From positions 1-64,000 of the forward strand of contig QKMZ01000001.1 in the NCBI GenBank assembly GCA_003242885.1: DNA of 64,000 nt, in the 5' to 3' direction. Both the position numbers and the translations under genes were made by a program. Under the pieces are notes generated by a model. It saw only the letters and a program-made list of their open reading frames with translations, was not told the origin of the DNA and made no database searches. The DNA comes from Candidatus Melainabacteria bacterium. GTDB taxonomy: Bacteria; Cyanobacteriota; Vampirovibrionia; Obscuribacterales; Obscuribacteraceae. This document shows, in pieces, positions 1-8,517 of the stretch. Position 1 is the first letter of the stretch. Each line of letters opens with the position of its first letter.

Positions 1-797
1 AAGTCAGCCGTTCAGGCTACTACAAGTGGCTAAAAAGCAGGGTATCTAAGAGATTGAAGGAGCGCGCGAAGCTTCTTCAGCGAATCTCTGAGATATTTGA
101 AAGTTCAAGAGAGAACTATGGTTGTCCCAGAGTGTATGCGCAATTGCGCGCAGAGGGCTGGACTTGCAATTACAAGGTCGTGGAAGAATTGATGCGGATG
201 AACGAGATTCGGGCTCGACGCCGGCGCTCACATGTTTCTACAACCAATTCCAAACACAACTATCCAATTGCACCTAACGTTCTTGACCGAAAATTCAGTG
301 TTTCCGAGCCTGATGAAGTTTGGGTAAGTGATATCACTTACATCAATACAGCCCAAGGCTGGCTTTATCTCTGCGTTTGCATTGACCTTTTCTCTAGAAA
401 AGTAGTGGGATGGTCGATGGCTGATCACATGAAAACAAAGCTGGTCCTTGATGCATTTGAATCTGCGCAAGTTAGTCGAGGACGTCCACCAATTGTTTTT
501 CACTCAGATCGAGGCGTTCAATATGCGAGCGATCGCTTCAGAGTAGAACTGGAGCGGCTTGGCTGTATTCAAAGCATGAGTGGAAAAGGAGACTGTTGGG
601 ACAACGCAGTGGCCGAAAGCTTCTTCGCGTCCTTGAAGACAGAACTAATCTACCGAGAAACTTACAACACCCGAATCGAGGCAAGGGTGGCGATCTTCGA
701 ATATATCGAGATCTTTTACAACAAACAACGCATACATTCAACGTTAGGGTATCTCACGCCGGAGGAAAAAGGCCTTAAAGGTGAGAAAGCGGCCTAG
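1..797 (+). CDS. IS3-family transposase OrfB, 5' partial
   Basis: This is the DDE integrase/transposase that cuts and joins the IS ends, normally made as an OrfAB fusion by frameshifting. The frame is open from the left edge (codons from position 3 read VSRSGYYKWLK, a typical OrfB start region), so a TTG at 54 is not the real start. An HTH_21-type segment is followed by an rve core. The catalytic triad is visible: Asp at 330-332 (WVSDITY), Asp at 507-509 (HSDRG) and Glu at 615-617 (NAVAES), with 35 residues between the second Asp and Glu, the classic D-D(35)E spacing. No stop or frameshift is seen, so the visible part looks functional. Confidence 0.93.
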   Translation, partial: VSRSGYYKWLKSRVSKRLKERAKLLQRISEIFESSRENYGCPRVYAQLRAEGWTCNYKVVEELMRMNEIRARRRRSHVSTTNSKHNYPIAPNVLDRKFSVSEPDEVWVSDITYINTAQGWLYLCVCIDLFSRKVVGWSMADHMKTKLVLDAFESAQVSRGRPPIVFHSDRGVQYASDRFRVELERLGCIQSMSGKGDCWDNAVAESFFASLKTELIYRETYNTRIEARVAIFEYIEIFYNKQRIHSTLGYLTPEEKGLKGEKAA

Positions 798-843
798 AGC
801 AGTTCGGCCCTAGACCGCTGTCTACCAAAAAGGGGGAACCCCA
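1..843 (+). mobile_element. IS3-family insertion sequence, right part
   Basis: The element is cut by the left window edge. It holds the transposase reading frame and, after its stop codon, a likely right terminal repeat at 819-843, which begins TGTCTACC and ends CCCCA. IS3-family ends typically run TG...CA and are rich in G and C like this one. The left end and the upstream orfA lie outside the window, so intactness, copy number and target duplication cannot be judged. The exact right boundary is an estimate. Confidence 0.75.
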
Positions 844-869
844 AAACTGGCTCAAGAGAGAGCCAGTTT
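844..869 (-). terminator. Hairpin terminator between IS end and membrane gene
   Basis: A perfect 10-bp stem (AAACTGGCTC / GAGCCAGTTT) with a 6-nt loop lies directly beside the IS end. Read leftward it ends in TTTTGGGG, so it can terminate the leftward gene at 929-1636. Read rightward it has no T run. Confidence 0.55.
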
Positions 870-928
870 CCGATGATTTCACTCAAAGCAGCACGGGAAG
901 CGGTGCTTCCTGCGTTGCCCGTATCGAA

Positions 929-1636
929 TTACTTCCCGCAGAGCGGATCCGAGGTTTCACCCTGATGCTCATGATGCGGCATGGGGTGCGACATCGGCGA
1001 GCATGGCTGCGACTCGACCGGAGTGACGGTGCTGCCGTGATGTGCGTGACCCGGCATGAGCAATGCCGGGAAAAGCGACATCAGAAGCATAACGACGCCC
1101 ATCGAAAGATGCGCGAGGTCGGAAGTGAACGAGAGGCTCTTGCCGGCGCGTGCGTCGAGGACGGCGTCCTTGACGTAGTAGCCGGAGAACCACGTCCAGA
1201 AGAGCAGCATGGCACCGTTGAAAAGCGTGAGCAGGAGCGGGCTCAGCGGAAGCGGCTGGAACATGGTGAACATGCCCAGAAACATCGCTGAGTGCGTCCA
1301 GTCCCACCACTGCTTGTTGTACGACAGTCGCTTGCCCCAGGTCATGGCGCGAGCAGCGTAGTACACAGTGCCGAAGCCGAGAATCCACGACCACGCAAGA
1401 GCGGAAACGGGAATCAGCCAGGCAGCCAGATGGCTGGCCATCGCCAGCATGCAAACGAAGTGTCCCGCTTCGCCTTCCCAGTCGAAGAAGCCGATGGCGT
1501 TCTTGACCATGGAGGGGCGGAAGAGGCGATAGAGATAGAAACCGGCGAACCCGAGGAAGAGTAAGCCGACGGATGTGATCAACCATTCGGGCGAGGTGAA
1601 AGCACCAGCGTCCGGCATGTGATGCGTATGGTCCAT
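929..1636 (-). CDS. Multi-pass membrane protein with His-rich ends
   Basis: About 235 residues. The start at 1636 (MDHTHHMPD) is preferred over the longer frame to 1687 because AGGAG lies at the right distance upstream of it. Six or so hydrophobic segments are visible, with an N-terminal DHTHH cluster and a C-terminal tail rich in His, Met and Cys (HPMPHHEHQ). The layout recalls the DUF5134 group of small integral membrane proteins, but this is only a resemblance. The His/Met-rich tails could bind metal such as copper, which is inference. It stands alone, transcribed leftward toward the hairpin at 844-869. Confidence 0.8.
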   Translation of the reverse strand: MDHTHHMPDAGAFTSPEWLITSVGLLFLGFAGFYLYRLFRPSMVKNAIGFFDWEGEAGHFVCMLAMASHLAAWLIPVSALAWSWILGFGTVYYAARAMTWGKRLSYNKQWWDWTHSAMFLGMFTMFQPLPLSPLLLTLFNGAMLLFWTWFSGYYVKDAVLDARAGKSLSFTSDLAHLSMGVVMLLMSLFPALLMPGHAHHGSTVTPVESQPCSPMSHPMPHHEHQGETSDPLCGK

Positions 1637-2250
1637 TTGAGTCTCCTTGGTCACGTTAGTTGTGCGCACTTGCCAGAGCGAGTGCACAGCAGGAGTTCGA
1701 TAGCAAAGTCAGAGACACACTCAGATGCACGTGCTACGGGCGCGTGACAAAGTCTCTAAAGTCCAATGAGGAGAAGCCTCTGAGTGTTTTTGTTTCCTGA
1801 GTGCTGAAAAAGAAAGATGAGGACTAAAACTGGCAGAAACGGCAGACGTTTCGCTACTTGGCAGGATTGTTGTTAAGAGGTCTCTGCGCTGAGCTCGGGG
1901 CGGTGTATGCGGCAACTGGTGGCGGTCTTGAGTAGGGTGACTAAGTGATTAAGTGACGGGAATTTTGTCTAAACTACGCACAACCGGCTCGCAGAGCTGT
2001 ATGAGCCTATCCCCGGGAGGGGGTTGTTGTCGCCAATTGCTTGTCACTATTTGTTTTTCCTGTGCTTGCCAAGCTTGAGCCGTTTGCGCTTTTCGAAAGT
2101 TGTCAGTTAATTGGTCTGGAGAGCCACCGCATGTGGTGCAAGCTAGAATTGCGATTATGGCGCGTCTACATGGCCTCAACCTGGTTTGCTGAAGTCATAC
2201 CCCTTCTGCTACCTGGTGCTAAAAAAGATAGTAGGGCGGGTGCTTAGAAG
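1637..2250. other. Intergenic stretch, no gene seen
   Basis: About 610 bases with only short, unconvincing open frames on both strands. It contains a short CCCCGGGAGGGGG inverted repeat near 2011-2023. No RNA gene was recognised. It separates the IS-flanking membrane gene from the terminator of the next leftward gene. Confidence 0.5.
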
Positions 2251-2297
2251 AAAAAACCGAAGAGGATTGGCGCGTTTTTCATCGCCAATCCCCTCGG
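2251..2297 (-). terminator. Rho-independent terminator of the nicotianamine-synthase-like gene
   Basis: A stem of about 15 bp (CCGAGGGGATTGGCG paired with CGCCAATCCTCTTCGG, leftward reading) with a 10-nt loop is followed by six T residues on the minus strand. It sits about 60 bases after the stop of the leftward gene at 2356. Confidence 0.85.
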
Positions 2298-2355
2298 TAA
2301 TTTCGTTCTCTCGCGTGCGCGTTAGCTTCGCGAGCCTCTGCGAACTCTGTGCAAG

Positions 2356-3330
2356 TTATGCAGCAGCCTCCGTCTCGCTTTCGAGCGGCCGGCGATACTT
2401 GTAGACGTGCACCGAGTTGATCAGCTGCGAGCCGTTCTCGGGCAGGAAGGTATCCACCCAGGTCAAGCCGGGGATGCATGCTTCCATGTCCTCGAGGAGG
2501 TCATCAGCCGGTTCGTAGAGCAAAGCGCGCATGTTGACGGGGTCAACGCTGCGCACCAGGAAGGTCACTTCGTTGCCCGGAGCGACTTGCGACATGATGT
2601 TGAGCATCACGCGCTCCTTTTCCGTCACCATGCTGGCGATGAAGAAGGTGTCGAAGCCGGGTGGAACCACCAGATGAGCACCATCGACCTGGGTGACTTG
2701 CACGTGGTCCTGCATACCCAACTTGGTGAGCGCCTTCACCGCCTGAGCAGCCGCTTCTGGCTCCTTCTCGACGGAGAGAATCTGGAACGCGCTGGGCCAG
2801 TCGCGCCAGAATTCACGGTGGATGACTTTCGTCAGCTGAGCTTCGGCTTGCGGATCGTTGTCGACGAGACAACGAGTCAGCTCGCCAAGCATGCCCTGCG
2901 CGCGCGCAGCCTGAACGATCGTCAGCACCAGCGGCGTCCACGGAAGCGGGCCACCACCGACGAAAACGACACGGCTGTTCGAGTTCAGGTTGGCCAGCTC
3001 GCTCTCCTTGAGAGCCAGCTTCAGATAGTGGTCGATGTACGGGAAGTCCAGAACTCGGCCGGGGTCGCTGTAAAACAGCTCCAGCTGAAACTCAGCGCGC
3101 TGGCAAAGCGTGCGGAGGTCAGCGGTCACACCCGACTCGCTCAGGGCCTGTAGAGCGCGCCGCGCAGCCGCCTGATTGTGCGGCAGCGTGACGTATCGAA
3201 CGAGTTCGGTCAGCTTCTGGTTGACGATTGCGTTGCGCGGCGACAGGTCGCTCTGCCGGGCAAGCACGTCGCGCGTTTCGGTAACGTGCGACACCAACTC
3301 GCAGAAGCGACGGTTTTGCCATCGTTTCAT
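2356..3330 (-). CDS. Nicotianamine synthase-family protein
   Basis: About 324 residues. The start at 3330 (MKRWQNRR) has AAGGAGA eight bases upstream; the frame runs a little further to 3348. The central VVFVGGGPLPWTPL segment matches the SAM-binding Rossmann motif of the nicotianamine synthase family, followed by a DNDPQA segment and a C-terminal domain as in that fold. Family members condense the aminobutyrate moiety of S-adenosylmethionine: plant and archaeal enzymes make nicotianamine, and bacterial CntL-type relatives make staphylopine- or pseudopaline-type metallophore precursors. No opine dehydrogenase or metallophore transporter is adjacent, so the product here is unknown. It ends in a strong terminator and seems monocistronic. 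Confidence 0.82.
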   Translation of the reverse strand: MKRWQNRRFCELVSHVTETRDVLARQSDLSPRNAIVNQKLTELVRYVTLPHNQAAARRALQALSESGVTADLRTLCQRAEFQLELFYSDPGRVLDFPYIDHYLKLALKESELANLNSNSRVVFVGGGPLPWTPLVLTIVQAARAQGMLGELTRCLVDNDPQAEAQLTKVIHREFWRDWPSAFQILSVEKEPEAAAQAVKALTKLGMQDHVQVTQVDGAHLVVPPGFDTFFIASMVTEKERVMLNIMSQVAPGNEVTFLVRSVDPVNMRALLYEPADDLLEDMEACIPGLTWVDTFLPENGSQLINSVHVYKYRRPLESETEAAA

Positions 3331-3559
3331 GACTTTTCTCCTTATCATGAGTATTCCGAACGGGCACAGCTGTCGCCCGATGCGGTGAGTTACGTAAACG
3401 ACATTTCACGCCCGATCGCGTAGCTTGCTTGCCACCTGCGATTCGTGCGTGAGATTCAGAGTTGGATTCAAATTTGCGATGAGATGTCGCTCAGCGGTGT
3501 TGGTGCAGAGCGGCTCGCTGGCGGAAAGACCGTGCTTTTCCAGCTCGAAGAAGCGAAGA

Positions 3560-3859
3560 CTAATTCTTCTTTTTCTTCTTCTCGACGACCAGCCGTTGGA
3601 CGGCACCAGAGCCTTCGCTGTGAGCTTTGATGATCTCGGCAGCGTCTTCAGGTTGCACACGTCCATATCGAACTTTGTCCGGCGTCACGACGATGCTCGG
3701 ACCCTTCTTGCACAAATCAAGGCATCCACAGCCTTTGACTTCCAGCGAGCTTGCTTGTGCGGCGACTTCAGCTTGCAGCTGCTCCAACACCTTTTTGCTG
3801 CCGCGCTTCGGGCATTTCTTGCCCTGGGTGCAAACATAGATTTTTGTGGGTTTCCCCAT
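3560..3859 (-). CDS. Thioredoxin-like [2Fe-2S] ferredoxin
   Basis: A 99-residue soluble protein. Cysteines occur as CTQGKKC near the start and as GCGCLDLC in the middle, followed by GPSIVV and YGRV, the pattern of the stand-alone thioredoxin-like [2Fe-2S] ferredoxins that also occur as domains of NuoE and HoxE. The start at 3859 has a good AGGGAGG site. The C-terminus is a run of lysines (EKKKKKN). Its redox partner is unknown. It lies upstream of and in the same direction as the nicotianamine-synthase-like gene, but the gap of about 230 bases argues against tight coupling. Confidence 0.85.
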   Translation of the reverse strand: MGKPTKIYVCTQGKKCPKRGSKKVLEQLQAEVAAQASSLEVKGCGCLDLCKKGPSIVVTPDKVRYGRVQPEDAAEIIKAHSEGSGAVQRLVVEKKKKKN

Positions 3860-4432
3860 GTAGTGCCTCCCTTGCGACAGTGATGCCGCACGTTAGGAGA
3901 AGGTCATGTCACTAACTGCGTGACCTTACACAGCGGTGCAAGGTAGCGCAGCACATCCATTTCGGGAAGAAAACACAGCCTTATGTCTCTTCGTGAATGA
4001 CCGTTCTCCGCAGGAGAAGTTTCAAGACACAAGTTTGACGAGGTTGCTTAGGTTTCCTGAAAAGGGAGAAGACTTCTCCGAGAAGAATTGAAGTACTGAA
4101 AATTACAAATGCAGTCTAAGAAGCTCATGACTCTAGTATCAACCTTCAAAACTAAAGATATTCCTGAACTTAGAGGTGTATCTGGACCCATTTTTCGGAA
4201 CTGTTGGCGTGCTCCGCTAGTTTGACCTTATTGCGAATTAGTATCAACAATCCCTGCGCTAACTACGTCATCTTTACAACTATTTGCGAATCATTCCGCA
4301 AATTTTGAGCCCAAAAAGGGCACTAACTTCGTATTTGCACCCTGGTCAGAGTGCCCACTAGGTGCGATTATCGAGCATGCGGTCACGTATTTTTGGACCG
4401 CTCTCAGGCAGCTTTGACCATGAAATAGACCA
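3860..4432. other. Intergenic stretch with paired GGAGAAG/CTTCTCC palindromes
   Basis: No convincing gene in about 570 bases. Two inverted repeats built from the same words occur: TTCTCC GCA GGAGAA at 4004-4017 and GGAGAAG A CTTCTCC at 4065-4079. They might be operator-like sites or RNA hairpins upstream of the ferredoxin gene or the small membrane gene. This is a weak inference. Confidence 0.35.
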
Positions 4433-4642
4433 ATGGACGTCTGGACAGTTTTACTTTTAGTTGCGTTGATGACCGGCATCATGGGCTGGTTCGTTACGCC
4501 GTTTACCAGCGCCATAATCTACATCTGTATGATGTGCGACGGCGACCCTATCGATTGGGGTCTGGAAGTGGCGTTCTCCCTTGCCGTTCCATTTGCGTGG
4601 GTCTTTGCAATTATGGAAATCATCCTTTTATATCGTCTCTAA
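4433..4642 (+). CDS. Small two-helix membrane protein, unrecognised
   Basis: A 69-residue frame, mostly hydrophobic, with one segment near residues 3-32 and another near 44-68 joined by a short acidic loop (CDGDPIDWG). I do not recognise the family. Codon use is similar to neighbours, but no clear ribosome binding site is seen before the ATG, so it may be a chance frame. Confidence 0.4.
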   Translation: MDVWTVLLLVALMTGIMGWFVTPFTSAIIYICMMCDGDPIDWGLEVAFSLAVPFAWVFAIMEIILLYRL

Positions 4643-4754
4643 AAAGCTTGTTGCGAACGCGAAAGTCTTATTGCGAATATTGTCAAATTAGCAAGAGCGC
4701 ACCGCCAGGGTTTTTAAGCGAGTATGCTTACGTAAAACCGCCGCTGGCTGGACG

Positions 4755-5669
4755 ATGGTCGCCACATTTACCGCAGAAGAAATACTCGAGATAACCACTG
4801 GGCGCCTGGCTCAGGGCATGATGCCGGACGAAAATGAAGCCGCGGAGATTTGCATCGATACGAGAGAAATCAAGGAAGGCGCATGGTTTGTGGCTTTGCG
4901 TGGTGATCGCTTCGACGGACACGATTTTTTGGGCGATGCATTTGCTTCTGGGGCGCTGGGCTGCATTGTTAGCGAACGTGGCAGCTACCCGATAGCCAGC
5001 TCTTCTTTTCCACTGATTGCCGTCGATGACACTATGATTGCTCTGAAAAGTCTCGCGCGTAATTGGCGCCGGCGTCTTAGCCCCACGGTTGTAGCCGTCA
5101 CTGGTTCAAAGAAACAGCCCTTCGGAGTCGTCACGCAACTTATGGCGAGAGTTATGAGCTCGTCCTTTGACGAACAATTGCATTTTCTGCCACCAAGCGC
5201 GGTGCTTCCGGTCGGCGACGCATTGTCTTGTTTGTTGGCAATGGATGAGGTGTCTCGATATTGTTTGTTCGAGCTGACGCCACGCTCTATCGAGGAATTG
5301 TCGCTGTTTTGCGGCGCTTTGACGCCTAATATTCTTATCGTTACTAACGAAGGGTATTCTGATTTGAAGGCGGGAGCTGCCGGTGGTGATGCTATAGAGG
5401 CTCTAGCTGAAGTCCTTGCCAATATGGATACGCGCAAGAAGATGGTTATTTCGGAGGATCCACCCGGGACTGAAATGCAGAAGTTTGCCTCAGTTTTCCC
5501 CGGGCGCTTTGAAATTTATTCTGAAACAGCCGAAAACCCGATTGTCGGCAGCGCATTTGCTGAGAATAGAGAACTTGCGCAGCATCTCTGGTGTGTTTTC
5601 ACAGCCGCACGTGAAATGGGTGTGGACGAAGCTGAAGTGTTGTCCTTGCTCTCAATGGAAAACGCATAA
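4755..5669 (+). CDS. MurF-like protein with degenerate ATP site
   Basis: A 304-residue relative of UDP-MurNAc-tripeptide:D-Ala-D-Ala ligase (MurF, cytoplasmic peptidoglycan synthesis). The N-terminal UDP-binding domain is well kept (CIDTREIKEGAWFVALRG, then DRFDGHDF and ALGCIV). The Mur P-loop, normally GSNGKTTT, reads GSKKQPFG at 117-124, so the Gly, Lys and Thr needed for ATP are gone. Later the usual NIGPAHL reads NEGYSDL, losing the His. Family members are about 450 residues; here the C-terminal ligase domain is missing or strongly shortened. It is therefore unlikely to be a working ligase, and a binding, regulatory or decaying paralogue is more likely. No good ribosome binding site is visible. 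Confidence 0.75.
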   Translation: MVATFTAEEILEITTGRLAQGMMPDENEAAEICIDTREIKEGAWFVALRGDRFDGHDFLGDAFASGALGCIVSERGSYPIASSSFPLIAVDDTMIALKSLARNWRRRLSPTVVAVTGSKKQPFGVVTQLMARVMSSSFDEQLHFLPPSAVLPVGDALSCLLAMDEVSRYCLFELTPRSIEELSLFCGALTPNILIVTNEGYSDLKAGAAGGDAIEALAEVLANMDTRKKMVISEDPPGTEMQKFASVFPGRFEIYSETAENPIVGSAFAENRELAQHLWCVFTAAREMGVDEAEVLSLLSMENA

Positions 5670-5716
5670 TCCAGGTGGAATCTCCTGGTGCCGGATGGAA
5701 GCACGTAAAGGCGGAT

Positions 5717-5745
5717 GAAAAACAGAAGGAGCCGCGAACGGCTCC
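5717..5745 (-). terminator. Terminator hairpin of the DCC-like gene
   Basis: Stem GGAGCCG / CGGCTCC with a four-base CGAA loop at 5728-5745. Read leftward it is followed by TTCTGTTTTT, a usable T-rich tail. It lies between convergent genes, so it may serve the leftward gene at 5772-6161. Confidence 0.65.
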
Positions 5746-5771
5746 GTTAGAGGTTTTCGTTTTGCGGCGAA

Positions 5772-6161
5772 CTATGCGTTTTGCTGGGTTAGCAAACGGC
5801 GATTGCGCGATGCAAACAAATAGCATTGCTTGGTGATCCACATCGTGCCTGGCAATATGTAGAAAACAGCTGCCAATTTGCCGAGCGGTAAGTGCTTCAG
5901 GATGAGCGGAATGGCTTCCGGTCCTTGCCAGCGACTGCCTTCTTCGTCGATGAGCATCAAGCTCCAAGGGGAGCTGTCCAGCTCGGTAATTAAACGCTGC
6001 GCAGCAGGATTTCTCGAGTCTCTATCTACGAAAGTGAAAATGGCTTCTCTGTCCCACCACTTCACCAGCGAGCTGAAATTGCGCACCATGGCGCATCTTT
6101 CGTCGCAGACGATAGTAAAAGACGACAAGTTTATTGGGCTTTGAATGGCTGCCGTTTCCAT
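5772..6161 (-). CDS. DCC-family (DUF393-like) protein lacking the CxxC
   Basis: About 129 residues from the chosen ATG at 6161 (METAAIQ); the frame is open to 6275 and a longer form is possible. The layout matches the predicted thiol-disulfide oxidoreductase DCC family: a first strand and D-x-x-C-x-x-C motif, an FxxxD strand, then a segment like SLMLIDEEG...GPEAI and a C-terminal hydrophobic helix. Here the motif reads DERCAMV (20-26), so the second Cys is replaced by Val and a dithiol reaction is not possible. The function is unknown. Confidence 0.65.
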   Translation of the reverse strand: METAAIQSPINLSSFTIVCDERCAMVRNFSSLVKWWDREAIFTFVDRDSRNPAAQRLITELDSSPWSLMLIDEEGSRWQGPEAIPLILKHLPLGKLAAVFYILPGTMWITKQCYLFASRNRRLLTQQNA

Positions 6162-6545
6162 TGCTTGCTCGCCTTTTCTTGAGGTGGGTCTTTTACGGAT
6201 TTCCTGATCTTGACTCTTGATGTCTAGATTTGAGTTGCTTAATTTTAGCAGAGCATAGTGCATATTTGATACCAATATCCGAGAAATATTTTTCCGCTTC
6301 TACTATTGAAGGGCTCACGAAAACGCCGTTGCCACGCGGGATTTCAAGTGGTGCCCCAAAATGTTTCATCGTTCTTTTCTTGACTTCTATCTACGATCAG
6401 CCACAAATCTTGAAGTTTGCAAAGCGATACTGTATTAGCGTTTTCTATTTGATGTTTTTCCAACGCGTGATACCTTGATGTCAGGGAACTTCTTGGCGCA
6501 AGACGCGCCTTATACACCAGAGTTCCCGAGCGTGGAGCGAAACCC

Positions 6546-6764
6546 ATGAAGCCTGGAAATATCAGACTAAGCAGATTTATAAGCTCCGAAGCAGGAGATG
6601 GAACCGTTGAATACGGAACCATCATGACCTATTCCGTAATCGCGGTTGCTTTGATCATCACTATCTTCAACGCAGCTCAATCTGGATTGATTGCCACTTT
6701 GACGGATGATGCCGTCTCACGAGTCAATTGGGTCGCCGCAAAACAAGCCGGAACCTGGAACTAG
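6546..6764 (+). CDS. Flp-type small pilin-like protein
   Basis: A 72-residue protein. After a short basic leader comes EAGDGTVEYGTIMTYSVIAVA, the pattern of type IVb Flp/Fap pilins, in which a Gly-Thr-x-x-Glu-Tyr-Gly segment leads into a hydrophobic helix. Such proteins are cleaved by a prepilin peptidase and assembled into Tad pili. The start has GGAG nine bases upstream. No Tad/Cpa assembly or peptidase genes lie in the window, so it is an orphan here. Confidence 0.7.
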   Translation: MKPGNIRLSRFISSEAGDGTVEYGTIMTYSVIAVALIITIFNAAQSGLIATLTDDAVSRVNWVAAKQAGTWN

Positions 6765-6853
6765 AATTTGTTTTTCAAAATTTGGTGAGTGCGTGGAGAT
6801 GCGCTTGCTATCTGGTTTTGAGTATTTATTATAAAACATAGTAAACTGGAGAT

Positions 6854-6915
6854 GAAAAAAAGAGGTTCTGCAGTCAGGATGCATCTTTCGATACAGCCTG
6901 AAAGCAGAACCCCTC
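6854..6915 (-). terminator. Terminator of the HtpX-like protease gene
   Basis: Read leftward, GGTTCTGC pairs with GCAGAACC across a larger imperfect stem that includes TCAGG and CCTGA, and is followed by CTCTTTTTTTC. It sits about 35 bases after the stop of the leftward gene at 6949. Confidence 0.7.
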
Positions 6916-6948
6916 CAACTTAAGGCATGCCGTTAGCGCCTTCGTCGC

Positions 6949-8019
6949 TTAGTCTCGTTCGCGAACGCGCGGGCACTGACCGCCGGCCATTGCATCCAGC
7001 TCAGCCACGCGCTTTTCGACAGACGGGTGGTGTTCACCCAGTCCGCGCCACCAACGACCAAGGCGAGCGCCTACGCTGTTGTCGATGCCGGTTTCGTCGT
7101 CCTCGTCAAAAGCGTTGACAATGAACAGAGGCTTCATGCCGCGAGTCAGCGTGATGAGCCGAATATCACGACGCTGGCGCATCATGAAATTGCGGATCTT
7201 CTGCAGCGCGGTAGAGAGAGCGCACGGGTCCTGGGTCCATTCAGCAGCAAGCACGTCGGCAGCGCTTTCGCGGCAACGGCTGACAAAGAGCGCCAGGAAT
7301 TTCGTGAGCATGCTGACCATGTAGAAAATGACCAGCATCATGATGAAACCTGCGACACCGCCATCAGGCGTGAAGAACCGCTTCTTGTCCTTGTTGACTT
7401 TGTCCGACAGTTTGTCGAGCAGAGGCGCTTCGCCGCCGGAGAACACGCCGCGGAAGAGCCCGGGAATGCCGGCGGACAGAACGATGGCGAACAGCGAGCC
7501 CATAACGGCCATGAACGACCCAATCGAAACGTCGCGGCACTTCACGTGCGCGAGTTCGTGGGCGAGCACAGCTTTGAGCTCTGCGTCGGTAAGGCCGAGA
7601 TGCAGCAACCCTTCGGTTGCAGCGATGAAGCTGTTGGCCGGATTCCGACCCGTCGCAAAAGCGTTCGGCATTGGAATCGGCGAGATGTACACCGGAGGCT
7701 TGACCTTGAGACCGGTCACCGGATACAGCTCATCGACCAGGCGCACGAGGCGCTGGTGGTCGGGATTGTGCGCGTTTGGCTCGCGACACTTCATCAGCTT
7801 CAGAACAAGCGTGCCGCTGTGATACCAGCTGAAAACCGGTACCAGCGACCACGCACCAAGAAGCACGACTCCCCATGTGAAGCTGAGCCCGAAATACATC
7901 AGGGCTGCAACTGCAAGCACGGAAATGAGAGACATGCCAAAGATAGTCTTAAACCAGGTCGACGCGAGGCGGCGCTTCGTTGCGGCTGCGTCAAACCCGT
8001 GAGAATGTTTGTGTGGCAT
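6949..8019 (-). CDS. htpX: M48-family membrane zinc metalloprotease (HtpX-like)
   Basis: A 356-residue membrane protease that degrades damaged or misfolded membrane proteins. Two transmembrane segments lie near residues 25-65. The zinc site HELAH is at 154-158, and the third ligand Glu is probably in SRCRESAAD near 251. Two more hydrophobic segments flank this region (about 165-190 and 222-246), as in HtpX. The start has GGAG seven bases upstream. The family has several paralogue types, so the symbol is approximate. Confidence 0.88.
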   Translation of the reverse strand: MPHKHSHGFDAAATKRRLASTWFKTIFGMSLISVLAVAALMYFGLSFTWGVVLLGAWSLVPVFSWYHSGTLVLKLMKCREPNAHNPDHQRLVRLVDELYPVTGLKVKPPVYISPIPMPNAFATGRNPANSFIAATEGLLHLGLTDAELKAVLAHELAHVKCRDVSIGSFMAVMGSLFAIVLSAGIPGLFRGVFSGGEAPLLDKLSDKVNKDKKRFFTPDGGVAGFIMMLVIFYMVSMLTKFLALFVSRCRESAADVLAAEWTQDPCALSTALQKIRNFMMRQRRDIRLITLTRGMKPLFIVNAFDEDDETGIDNSVGARLGRWWRGLGEHHPSVEKRVAELDAMAGGQCPRVRERD

Positions 8020-8517
8020 CTCACGACTCCTTCAGATTTGCATTTAGAACCGCGCCGCTCTTCGTTGAACAAGCAGCAGCGGTGCGGGAAAGCGAGGTAG
8101 GTAGGTATTTCCAGTCGAAGAAAAGCCGGCCTACAACTCCCGCATGCTGCTAAGCACGTGGTTGAAGAGAACTAAGCCGGAAAACGGGAGATATAGCCTT
8201 TGGGCTAGATACCTGTAAGAGAAGAAAAAAGCGGGTGAAACGGAAGAACTCTAATCAAGTCATGACAGCTGTTTCTAGAAGACTAATAAAACAGTGCTTT
8301 AGAAAGGGCGGATTACAGTTCGCATCGCTTATGTAGCCAAGGGTTCGCAGCTAGCGCCGTCATTGCGCGCGGGACGTCAAGCGCTTTGTGGCTTTGTGGT
8401 TCTCACGGGCTTCGCTTCTTTGCAGCTCTTCTGTTTGGCGGATTTTGCTTCTTTTGCCGAATTTGCGGTTGAGCGGAATTAGCTGCTTCGCGGAATTTGC
8501 TGTTTAGCGTGTTCGGA
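8020..8517. other. Intergenic stretch with an in-frame remnant after the lipoprotein stop
   Basis: No separate gene seen. Immediately after the leftward lipoprotein's TAA (8518-8520) the same frame continues with Lys/Ala/Ser-rich codons through one further stop at about 8480, reading ANSAKEAKSAKQKS, very like the protein's own tail. The rest of the stretch, toward the HtpX gene start, shows nothing recognisable. Confidence 0.45.

Noticed and set aside
7027..8100. 357-codon plus-strand frame opposite the HtpX-like gene
   Set aside because: The minus-strand frame has HELAH, membrane helices and a ribosome site; the plus-strand frame has no recognisable domain.
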